Below, piece by piece: positions 1-5,341 of a stretch of 5,341 nt of DNA. The DNA is from Bacteroidia bacterium (GTDB taxonomy: Bacteria; Bacteroidota; Bacteroidia; JABDFU01): assembly GCA_020849195.1 (NCBI GenBank), contig JADLGT010000281.1:1-5341 (forward strand), given 5' to 3'. The notes beneath the pieces are model-generated. The model was not told the DNA's origin. It saw only the letters and a program-made list of their open reading frames with translations, and searched no databases. The translations under genes were made by a program, and so were the position numbers. Positions within the stretch are counted from its first letter, which is position 1, and every line of letters starts with the position of its first letter.

Positions 1-217
1 AAAGTAAGTGCGGGCGAGTAACTATTTTTCCGAACAAACACAAATGAATATCAGGGGTGTTCCCTGTCTGCCGACAGGCAGGCATCTGACAATCAGAAAC
101 TTGAAAAATATATACAGATGAAATGTATATCCGTTAGCCATTAATTCTAAGCGGAAGCAGAGGTTTTTCAATTTGCTATAAAGTATTTTACTCTTTGAGT
201 ATTCATTAAGAGTATAT
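1..217. other. Left-edge intergenic region, no supported gene
   Basis: I see no convincing coding sequence here. The plus frame beginning at base 1 reads six residues (KVSAGE) and then TAA at 19-21. This could be the very end of a plus-strand gene converging on the terminator at 218-254, but six residues are too few to judge. A minus-strand open frame covering most of the stretch has a GTG start inside the terminator stem, has no family resemblance, and is interrupted by the translated palindromic repeat at 62-84. I regard it as spurious. Confidence 0.55.
62..84. repeat. PVGRQG-type palindromic repeat
   Basis: The core at 63-82 can fold in two mutually exclusive ways. In the first, CCTGTC (63-68) pairs with GACAGG (73-78) around a TGCC loop. 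In the second, CTGCC (68-72) pairs with GGCAG (77-81) around GACA. On the minus strand the element translates as CLPVGRQGTP. From memory, this peptide recurs in many spurious small ORFs of Bacteroidota genomes, which marks a dispersed intergenic repeat rather than a gene. Its function is unknown to me. Only one copy is in this window, so the dispersed nature rests on recollection and not on what is shown here. Confidence 0.6.
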
Positions 218-254
218 AAAAAAAACACCCATCGGTATGATGGGTGTTTTTTTT
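218..254 (-). terminator. Rho-independent terminator (bidirectional-capable)
   Basis: A perfect 16-bp stem joins 218-233 (eight A, then CACCCATC) to 239-254 (GATGGGTG, then eight T) around a 5-base GGTAT loop. The stop codon of the minus-strand OmpA-family gene lies at 271-273, so the hairpin begins about 17 bases past it. Read on the minus strand, the GC-rich stem is followed by a U-tract, which is classic intrinsic termination. The A/T flanks are symmetrical, so it would also terminate plus-strand transcription arriving from the left. Confidence 0.92.
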
Positions 255-270
255 AATGAAGTCAAATCTT

Positions 271-2367
271 TTACTCTTCTGCTTCTTTTTTAGGTTGTTC
301 CTCTGTTTTAGGAGCCACTTTTGTTGCATTTGGATCAACATAATCTTTACGCAAAACTGAGAATACGGTACGTCTGTTTTTCTGCATCAATGCTTCATAC
401 TCCTCCACCGATTTACCTTTGGCAGTTTTATCAATATAAGGCTGAGTCAATATATAATCAACTTTTCCATCACCGTCAGCATCTACTTCCACGGGGCGTT
501 TTTCGCCGTAACCCTTTGGAACCATACGTGCAGCCGGTATTCCTTTTGATATAAGATAGTCAACACATGATTTTGCGCGGGCTTCAGAAAGTTTCTGGTT
601 GGCCGGATCACTTCCGCGATAGTCGGTGTGAGAACTCAACTCAATAACAAAGGTTGGGTTATCAATAAGTGTTTCATACAAGAAATTCAACGAGTCTTTT
701 GACTCCGGACGAAGCTCAGCACTGTTCAAATCGTAAAGTACATCAGGGAAGCGAATTTCTTTTTCAATTGGTATTAAGCAGAAATCGTGTTTAAATATTT
801 TTGATTCATTAACTCCTACTGTAGTTTCTTTTGCTTTAACACTGCTATTTACAAAACCACGGGGCGCTTCTTTGGTTTTAATATCGTTTCCTACTGATGT
901 AGTTATTACATACGATGTGTTTTCGTTTACGTAACGTTTTTCAGCATTTTCAGCAAATTTATAGTACCCGTTTTTATCGGTTTTAGTTTCTGCAGTGCTT
1001 CCGTCAGAGCCAACCAACTTAACAGTTATTCCCTCAATAATTTCTTTAAACTTACAGTCGGTAACCACCCCTTCAATTGTAAAGAGCAAAGGAGGCAAAG
1101 AAAACTGCCAAATGTCGTCCATTCCTTTTCCGCCCTCACGGTTAGAAGAGAAATAGCCCCTATCTTTTTTACCTTCGAATATTATGGCAAAATCATCTGC
1201 ATTAGAGTTAAGTGGATATTGTAAATTGGTTACTTCAGCCCATTTGTCTTTGCCGGTTTGTTTGGCTTTAAGAATATCCAATCCCCCCATACCCAAATGA
1301 CCGTTTGAAGCAAAATATAAAGTTCCATCATCTCTTAAAAACGGATAGCCTTCGAACCCGGGCGTGTTAATGCCGGGTCCCATATTTACAGGCGCACCCC
1401 ATTCTTTTGTACTTTTATTGAGTATGCTTATCCAAAGATCCTTTTCGCCAAATCCACCCGGCATATCCGAGCTAAAAATGAGAACATCTTCTTCGGCGTT
1501 TAAAGCAGGGTGACCAAATGAAGAGCTATCGGTAACAAAAGGAAGTTTAGTGGGCTCTTCCCATGTTTGACCTTTTTTGGTTGTTAAGTATAGACCACAT
1601 GGTAGGATTTTCCCTTTTTGTGCATTACAACGGGTAAATATCATCATGTTCCCTTTTTTATTAACCACATTCGATCCATCATTTCCATCAGCATTTACAG
1701 GACCGCTTACAGGAGTGGGAGTACTCCACTTTCCATTTTTATCAAGTTTTGTTTCAAAAAGATCGCTAAAGTTTTGTCCTAAACCATTGTCCATTTTACC
1801 GCCTGTGGCACCTTCGCGAGTTGAGGTAAAATAAAGTGTAGTGTATTTTTTATCGATATACGAAGGGCTGAAATCGAGTTGTTTGGTGTTTATTTGAGCA
1901 ACGTTTTCAACTTTATATCGTGTTGGAATATCTTTCCATTTTTGAGCAAGTTCGCACGATTTAGCGCCGTCTTCGCCACGTGTATCAGATGGAACTTGTT
2001 TTTTGTATTCATTATATTGCACAAGTGCTTCATCGTATTTTCCAAGTATTTTTTTAGAGTCGGCTAAGTATAGTATAGCCTTTGGGTCTGGGTATTTAGC
2101 CTTTATTGCTTTTTCATACCACTGCTCCGCATTCTTTGTATCGTTAATTAAACGATAACATTCTGCGGTTTGAAATATAATTTTTGCCTTATTTTCCTTT
2201 TTACTTTCATTTGCATAGGCCTTTTTATAGAGTTCTATGGCTGTAAAATATTCGCGGTGCAGAAACGACTTGTCTGCATCCTTCAGAAAGTTTTTTTGAG
2301 CAAATGTGCTTAATGAAATGGCAACAGTACTTAACAGTACAATGCAATAACGCGTAGAAATTTTCAT
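271..2367 (-). CDS. PorE-like TPR / PD40 propeller / CRD / OmpA-domain envelope protein
   Basis: A complete 698-aa protein. Residues 1-23 form a Sec signal peptide (K3/R6 n-region, hydrophobic LLSTVAISL core, likely cleavage after STFA). Residues ~25-145 are TPR-like helices. Residues ~165-425 hold about five PD40/WD40-like blades (YFTSTREG, MMIFTRC, LIFSSDMPGG, YFASNGHLG, YFSSNREGG). Residues ~430-500 form a carboxypeptidase-regulatory-like beta-sandwich (KTDKNGYYKF). Residues ~537-677 are an OmpA C-terminal domain with D582 and R597, spaced 15 apart as in diaminopimelate-binding OmpA proteins, and the closing NRRTVFSVL. A charged K/E tail ends the protein. This domain order and length match Porphyromonas PorE, a peptidoglycan-associated T9SS component, but many Bacteroidota carry several paralogues, so I give no symbol. 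Unlike a lipoprotein there is no lipobox cysteine. Oddity: D629-D631-D633-G634-D637 resembles a calcium loop. The start is the only ATG that keeps the signal peptide. It probably sits in the periplasm, anchoring an outer-membrane complex to peptidoglycan. Confidence 0.93.
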   Translation of the reverse strand: MKISTRYCIVLLSTVAISLSTFAQKNFLKDADKSFLHREYFTAIELYKKAYANESKKENKAKIIFQTAECYRLINDTKNAEQWYEKAIKAKYPDPKAILYLADSKKILGKYDEALVQYNEYKKQVPSDTRGEDGAKSCELAQKWKDIPTRYKVENVAQINTKQLDFSPSYIDKKYTTLYFTSTREGATGGKMDNGLGQNFSDLFETKLDKNGKWSTPTPVSGPVNADGNDGSNVVNKKGNMMIFTRCNAQKGKILPCGLYLTTKKGQTWEEPTKLPFVTDSSSFGHPALNAEEDVLIFSSDMPGGFGEKDLWISILNKSTKEWGAPVNMGPGINTPGFEGYPFLRDDGTLYFASNGHLGMGGLDILKAKQTGKDKWAEVTNLQYPLNSNADDFAIIFEGKKDRGYFSSNREGGKGMDDIWQFSLPPLLFTIEGVVTDCKFKEIIEGITVKLVGSDGSTAETKTDKNGYYKFAENAEKRYVNENTSYVITTSVGNDIKTKEAPRGFVNSSVKAKETTVGVNESKIFKHDFCLIPIEKEIRFPDVLYDLNSAELRPESKDSLNFLYETLIDNPTFVIELSSHTDYRGSDPANQKLSEARAKSCVDYLISKGIPAARMVPKGYGEKRPVEVDADGDGKVDYILTQPYIDKTAKGKSVEEYEALMQKNRRTVFSVLRKDYVDPNATKVAPKTEEQPKKEAEE

Positions 2368-2410
2368 AATTACGTTTGGTTTAGACGTTTGTTTGATTTA
2401 TTAACGGGTG

Positions 2411-2442
2411 CTAAAGTAACATTTATTTGTAATAAAAAACAA
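2411..2442 (-). promoter_or_regulatory. Candidate Bacteroidota-type promoter for the OmpA-family gene
   Basis: On the minus strand a TTG (2442-2440) is followed after 21 bases by TACTTTAG (2418-2411). The second element matches five of the six fixed positions of the Bacteroidota -7 consensus TAnnTTTG, and the spacing lies within the phylum's usual range. Transcription would start near 2404, giving a leader of roughly 35-40 nt before the ATG at 2367. No Shine-Dalgarno sequence is visible; the sequence just upstream of the ATG is A-rich, as is usual in this phylum. Confidence 0.4.
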
Positions 2443-2555
2443 TTATTTTTTAAAGAATTTAGACCTTCTAACAAGAATGGAGGGTGTACTGTAAAACGAA
2501 TAATATTAGTCAACGAAACAGACTTTCCGTTTTTATACTAAAAATACCAATACTC

Positions 2556-2605
2556 GATACAGATTAATTCGATCTCAAATTTTGTTCTCGGATTTAATCC
2601 GTATC
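2556..2605. repeat. Imperfect inverted repeat, possible hairpin
   Basis: Arms 2556-2570 (GATACAGATTAATTC) and 2591-2605 (GATTTAATCCGTATC) pair at 13 of 15 positions around a 20-base loop. The right arm contains a smaller hairpin of its own, CGGAT-TTA-ATCCG at 2589-2601. It lies 60-110 bases beyond the stop of the minus-strand cupredoxin gene. Read on the minus strand, a short T-run follows about a dozen bases later (2540-2544). It may be a weak transcript end, a protein-binding site or a degenerate dispersed repeat. The rest of the 299-bp gap is AT-rich and holds nothing else I can identify apart from the promoter at its left end. Confidence 0.4.
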
Positions 2606-2666
2606 AAGCGCACAAAATACGAGGTTGACCTAAATCTTTTATCAAATACTGTAAGTCTAAAGTTCG

Positions 2667-3272
2667 TCAGTTGCTTTTCACCAATCGGAATACTTGTTTG
2701 TAATCGTTGGTTTGTAGAGTAATGAAGTAAAAGCCGAAACTAAATTGGCTGATATCAATGGTTGTCAGATCGCTAGTTAAATTCCCGGATAAAATTTGCT
2801 TGCCAAAAATATCAGTAATGTTATATGTTATAAGGCTCTTGCAGGAAGTTTTAATTGAAAAATTATCGGTAGCCGGATTAGGAAATAGGGTAGTACCGGA
2901 TGTAAGTTGATTTTCGTTAATGCCCGTAGCACCCTGAACTGTAATAGTACCTTTCATGCCGAAAAATGCGTGCGGAGTGCATACATAATAATGTGTTCCA
3001 ATGGTAAGTTGTGTAGTCAAAAGCGTTCCACCGCCGAAAGGTAATGACCATCCGCCGGAAAGCTGCGTATTTCCGTTTGAGTTCCATGTGCTTTGGCTTA
3101 CTTCATCGGAATTATGGGAGGAAGTAAGCGAAAATATAACCGTGTCGCCTTGAGTAATGGTAAGCGTTGAAGGAGAAAAAACGGCCCCTGAATTTTTAAT
3201 TGTCCATGTTTTGGCAAATGAACAAAGACTAGTAAGCAGCAGCAGTGTTACAAGGTTGTGTTTTCCGAACAT
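2667..3272 (-). CDS. Secreted plastocyanin-like cupredoxin with T9SS type A sorting domain
   Basis: A complete 201-aa protein. Residues 1-20 form a Sec signal peptide (K4, then LVTLLLLTSL, cleavage after SFA). Residues ~21-113 form a single cupredoxin domain: the FSPSTLTITQGDTVIFSL strand pair is followed by ligand H53 (SSHN), then C98-x2-H101-x4-M106 (YVCTPHAFFGM), the exact type 1 copper spacing of plastocyanin, and KGTITV as the last strand. A short linker (GINENQL) leads to residues ~126-201, a T9SS type A C-terminal sorting domain (LFPNPATDNFSI, ITDIFGKQILSG, GFYFITLQ, ending VFRLVKSN). The expected route is Sec export, then T9SS passage with removal of the sorting domain and release or anchoring at the surface. 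Electron transfer or copper binding is inferred from the ligand set; the redox partner is unknown. The OmpA-family gene lies 299 bp downstream on the same strand and the unknown gene starts divergently 165 bp upstream. A weak TAGATTTT element near 3312-3319 could be its -7 box, but its spacing to the upstream TTTG is short. Confidence 0.93.
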   Translation of the reverse strand: MFGKHNLVTLLLLTSLCSFAKTWTIKNSGAVFSPSTLTITQGDTVIFSLTSSHNSDEVSQSTWNSNGNTQLSGGWSLPFGGGTLLTTQLTIGTHYYVCTPHAFFGMKGTITVQGATGINENQLTSGTTLFPNPATDNFSIKTSCKSLITYNITDIFGKQILSGNLTSDLTTIDISQFSFGFYFITLQTNDYKQVFRLVKSN

Positions 3273-3415
3273 GTGTATGAGTTTTGAATGGGTAAACTAT
3301 GATAAAATTAAAATCTAATCCATATTAAATATACAAATAAATCACATCTTCCTCAGTAACCATTTTAAACCGAAATTTTGCAATTGAATTTACAAAATAT
3401 CAGCTTAACTATCTC

Positions 3416-3425
3416 TATATTTTCG
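3416..3425 (+). promoter_or_regulatory. Possible -7 promoter element for the 245-aa gene
   Basis: TATATTTTCG contains two overlapping five-of-six matches to TAnnTTTG (TATATTTT at 3416 and TATTTTCG at 3418). It lies 12 bases before the ATG at 3438, implying a very short leader, which is common in Bacteroidota. I find no TTG at the proper -33 distance (the nearest, at 3384-3386, is about 30 bases away), so the call is weak. Confidence 0.3.
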
Positions 3426-3437
3426 TAGCTTTATTGT

Positions 3438-4175
3438 ATGGTTTTTTCACCTATAAATATTGAAGAAGAGTTGCTTCGCCTAAGTAGCCGGGTTAATAAA
3501 AAAGAATTTTTTATTCGAGAGGTAAATAATTTACTTGAAGCCGAAGCCCGAAATGAACAAATGATATCCGAAAACCTTCGCTTAACTAAACCAACAACTA
3601 ATCCGATTCCTGTTAATTATAAAAACCTTAGTCGGTCAAAAATTGTGTCAATAGCCGACATTAAAAATATATGCACAAAATACCGCCTGCGTTTTCTAAA
3701 GAGCGGATATTATAAAAATGAGTTTCCCTACGAGGCACTTATAAAAATAAAAGAGGTCGAACGAAATGCCGGCTGTGAGTTAAATGATTTTTATTTGGTT
3801 GCGCCTGCCGATGCCTTTAAACTACAAGATAGAAACAAAGACCCATTGCTTTTTGCCCACCTTGGCAACAACAACTACTACCTCATTCATAAATGGGGCA
3901 ACGACTTGGCATGGTATCGCCGTCTATGGTCGTTTCCTTTGCGAAATCTCGAAGCGCTTGTTATTGTTATTCTTGTAGTTTCATGTCTTGTTGCCTGGCT
4001 GTTTCCTTCATCATTTATGCTTGGAAGGAATGTTCCGGCTGAAGATTTAGTTATCTATCGCTTTTTTGTATTGATGTGGTGTGTGCTTGTACAAAGTGCT
4101 GCTTTGGCTTATATCTTCTTTGCATTTCATAAAAATTTCAGCTCTGCTGTTTGGCGCAGCCATTACTTCAATTGA
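3438..4175 (+). CDS. Conserved Bacteroidota protein of unknown function, two C-terminal membrane segments
   Basis: A complete 245-aa protein that I cannot name. Residues 1-50 are charged and probably helical (EEELLRLSSRVNKKEF). Residues ~60-168 form a soluble domain with distinctive stretches: a short helix SIADIKNICTKYRLRFLKSG, then APADAFKL, and DPLLFAHLGNNNYYLIHKWG followed by NDLAWYRRLW. Residues ~171-189 and ~209-231 are hydrophobic and predicted membrane-spanning, joined by a ~20-residue loop. The short tail ends AVWRSHYFN. There is no signal peptide, so the large N-terminal part is probably cytoplasmic with the two helices as an inner-membrane hairpin and both termini inside. I recall similar unannotated proteins (YRLRFL, YYLIHKWGNDL, tail W-N/R-S-x-YFN) across Bacteroidota, which suggests a real conserved family without an assigned role. 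No catalytic motif is visible. No clear hairpin terminator follows, so read-through into the next gene, 115 bp on, is possible. Confidence 0.88.
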   Translation: MVFSPINIEEELLRLSSRVNKKEFFIREVNNLLEAEARNEQMISENLRLTKPTTNPIPVNYKNLSRSKIVSIADIKNICTKYRLRFLKSGYYKNEFPYEALIKIKEVERNAGCELNDFYLVAPADAFKLQDRNKDPLLFAHLGNNNYYLIHKWGNDLAWYRRLWSFPLRNLEALVIVILVVSCLVAWLFPSSFMLGRNVPAEDLVIYRFFVLMWCVLVQSAALAYIFFAFHKNFSSAVWRSHYFN

Positions 4176-4222
4176 ACAAATACTAAAATCCTGTTTTTTG
4201 CGTTAAATAAAGAGGTTACACG

Positions 4223-4254
4223 TTTTATGCCCACAGGTATAATTTGTAGATTTG
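4223..4254 (+). promoter_or_regulatory. Candidate promoter of the right-edge gene
   Basis: TAGATTTG at 4247-4254 is a perfect match to the Bacteroidota -7 consensus TAnnTTTG. A TTTT at 4223-4226 (three of four to TTTG) lies 20 bases upstream, at the expected -33 position. Transcription would begin near 4260, leaving about 30 nt before the GTG at 4291. The element lies between the arms of an inverted repeat (4229-4237 and 4273-4281). Confidence 0.5.
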
Positions 4255-4281
4255 ATAACTATACAAAATGTGCCTGTAGGC
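4229..4281. repeat. Inverted repeat bracketing the promoter -7 element
   Basis: GCCCACAGG (4229-4237) and CCTGTAGGC (4273-4281) pair at eight of nine positions, with one C-A mismatch and 35 bases between the arms. The -7 element and the expected transcription start lie between them. Only the right arm would be in the transcript, so an operator or a chance pairing fits better than an RNA hairpin. With arms this short, chance cannot be excluded. Confidence 0.3.
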
Positions 4282-4290
4282 TTCTCTCCG

Positions 4291-5341
4291 GTGACAAAAA
4301 AAGAAAAATATATTGTCTTCCAACCTTTTCTCCTTTTACCCCTATTTCTTTTTTTCATTAATGTTGGATTAGCACAAAATCTAACTAATAAAAGGCAAAA
4401 AATAGTTTTTATATTTTCGGATACTATTCTGCTCGATACGCTCAGCCTTATTCCGCACAGCCTTAGTATTACCGGAATGCATCACGAAATTTTCGATACC
4501 TCTTGGTATAAAATAGATTATCCCAAAAGCATAGTTTACCTTAACAGAAAAAAGCTGAACACCTTAGCTATCAAACACGATACATTAAAATTTACTTACC
4601 GTGTTTTTCCATTTTCGTTTACACAAACTGCACAACATAAAGACATTAAGCGTTTACAGCCGGCACAAAACGGAGCTGTTAATCCCTTTCAATATGTAAT
4701 TAATAAACCTCCGGGAGATATTTTCAGAACGGAAGGTCTTACCAAAAACGGAAGTATAGCGCGCGGAATAAATTTTGGTAATAATCAGGATGTGGTGGTT
4801 AACTCAAACCTTAATTTACAAGTGTCGGGCAAGCTTACCGACAATGTAGATATTTTATTGGCGGCAACTGACAATAATATACCCATTCAGCCGGAAGGCA
4901 ATACGCAACAGTTACAGGATTTTGATAAAGTATTTATACAACTCAACGATAAAAAATCGAAATTAATAGTTGGCGATTATCAAACGGCTAATCGAGGAGG
5001 GTATTTCATGCGTTTTTATAAAAAAGCGCAAGGAGCCAATTTCACCACATCATTTGAAACTAATCCCGGTCAAAGCGATTCAATGCGCAGAGGAATAATG
5101 ACTGTTACCGGCAGCGCCGCCGTGTCGCGCGGAAAATTTTCGCGTAATGTAATTCAGGGAGTAGAAAAAAATCAAGGACCCTATTTTTTAACCGGTGCCG
5201 ATAATGAACAGTTCATCATCGTTCTGTCGGGTTCCGAACGGGTTTATATTGACGGGCAATTATTGCAGCGTGGTATGCAAAACGATTATATTATTGACTA
5301 CAATACAGCACAAATTACGTTTACTGCAAAACGACTTATTA
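4291..5341 (+). CDS. Large exported Bacteroidota envelope protein, 5' part only (GTG start)
   Basis: The open frame runs from a stop at 4240-4242 through the window edge without interruption; 350 codons are visible and the gene continues beyond. The first in-frame ATG (4477) would remove the signal peptide, so a GTG start is needed. I chose 4291 because it gives a textbook leader: basic TKKEK, a long hydrophobic FLLLPLFLFFINVG core, and likely cleavage after GLA (residue 28). GTG at 4270 would add seven residues and is the alternative. After ~110 residues of beta-rich sequence come stretches I recall from very large uncharacterised Bacteroidota surface/outer-membrane proteins: GSIARGINFGNNQDVVVNS (residues 154-172), QPEGNTQQLQDFDKVFIQL (200-218), IVGDYQTANRGGYFMRFYKK, QGPYFLTGADNEQFIIVLSG (295-314) and QNDYIIDYNTAQITFT. 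There is no TonB box, enzymatic motif or T9SS domain in the visible part. An outer-membrane beta-barrel or surface role is inferred from the leader and strand pattern only. Its own promoter candidate lies at 4223-4254. Confidence 0.85.
   Translation, partial: MTKKEKYIVFQPFLLLPLFLFFINVGLAQNLTNKRQKIVFIFSDTILLDTLSLIPHSLSITGMHHEIFDTSWYKIDYPKSIVYLNRKKLNTLAIKHDTLKFTYRVFPFSFTQTAQHKDIKRLQPAQNGAVNPFQYVINKPPGDIFRTEGLTKNGSIARGINFGNNQDVVVNSNLNLQVSGKLTDNVDILLAATDNNIPIQPEGNTQQLQDFDKVFIQLNDKKSKLIVGDYQTANRGGYFMRFYKKAQGANFTTSFETNPGQSDSMRRGIMTVTGSAAVSRGKFSRNVIQGVEKNQGPYFLTGADNEQFIIVLSGSERVYIDGQLLQRGMQNDYIIDYNTAQITFTAKRLI

Noticed and set aside
1..21. Possible C-terminal tail (KVSAGE, then TAA) of a plus-strand gene
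   Set aside because: Six residues cannot be told from chance; other frames at the edge are equally uninformative.
22..228. Minus-strand 68-codon open frame
   Set aside because: It begins with GTG inside the terminator stem, encodes the palindromic repeat as CLPVGRQGTP, and has no recognisable domain; it looks spurious.
321..2067. Three plus-strand open frames (321-554, 1577-1834, 1879-2067) inside the OmpA-family gene
   Set aside because: They lie wholly antisense to a well-supported 698-aa protein and show no family resemblance or leader of their own.
3312..3338. Promoter for the cupredoxin gene (TTTG then TAGATTTT on the minus strand)
   Set aside because: The spacer is only about 16 bases, shorter than usual, and the -7 match is imperfect; mentioned in the gene entry but not called.
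3784..3978. Plus-strand 64-codon frame inside the 245-aa gene
   Set aside because: It is an out-of-frame shadow of a coherent membrane-protein gene; its hydrophobic end comes from the overlap with the first membrane segment.
4176..4222. Terminator after the 245-aa gene
   Set aside because: A T6 run follows the stop by about 20 bases, but no stable stem precedes it.
4227..4361. 44-codon ATG open frame (MPTGIICRF...) overlapping the start of the right-edge gene
   Set aside because: It has no recognisable content and overlaps the signal peptide of the better-supported GTG-started frame; it would matter only if the A7 tract carries an indel.
1..5341. A defence, mobile-element, CRISPR or biosynthetic system
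   Set aside because: No array of direct repeats, no transposase or integrase, no nuclease, reverse transcriptase or enzyme-cluster motif is visible; the genes read as ordinary Bacteroidota envelope functions.

Overview
The window reads as a chromosomal segment of a Bacteroidota bacterium (Flavobacteriia/Sphingobacteriia-like; AT-rich by eye). The evidence is a PorE-type TPR/beta-propeller/CRD/OmpA protein, a C-terminal type IX secretion (T9SS) type A sorting domain on a neighbouring protein, promoter-like TAnnTTTG motifs typical of the phylum, weak or absent Shine-Dalgarno sequences, and a PVGRQG-type palindromic repeat at the left edge. No tRNA, rRNA, CRISPR array, transposase or phage gene is visible.

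Layout. Positions 1-217 are apparently non-coding and carry the short dispersed-type palindrome (62-84). A near-perfect intrinsic terminator (218-254) closes the minus-strand gene 271-2367, which encodes a 698-aa OmpA-family periplasmic/outer-membrane protein with the PorE domain order. A 299-bp gap (2368-2666) holds that gene's likely promoter (2411-2442) and an imperfect inverted repeat (2556-2605). Next on the minus strand is a 201-aa exported cupredoxin (2667-3272) with a full plastocyanin-type copper ligand set and a T9SS sorting domain. A 165-bp divergent intergenic region follows. On the plus strand come a 245-aa protein of unknown function with two C-terminal membrane segments (3438-4175) and, after 115 bp with a good promoter candidate, the first 350 codons of a large exported protein (4291 to the window end). 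That protein has no usable ATG and appears to start at GTG.

Functional reading. Most of the window concerns the cell envelope. The cupredoxin is a predicted T9SS cargo, and the PorE-like protein belongs to a family that includes a peptidoglycan-associated T9SS component, so the two could work in the same export route. That link is inference from family membership and adjacency: they have separate leaders and a 299-bp gap, so they need not be co-transcribed. The two plus-strand genes look like lineage-conserved Bacteroidota envelope proteins without an assigned function. I see no clear defence, mobile or biosynthetic system. The most notable points are the copper site on a T9SS cargo, a calcium-loop-like DxDxDG insertion in the OmpA domain, the GTG start of the right-edge gene, and several unexplained inverted repeats.
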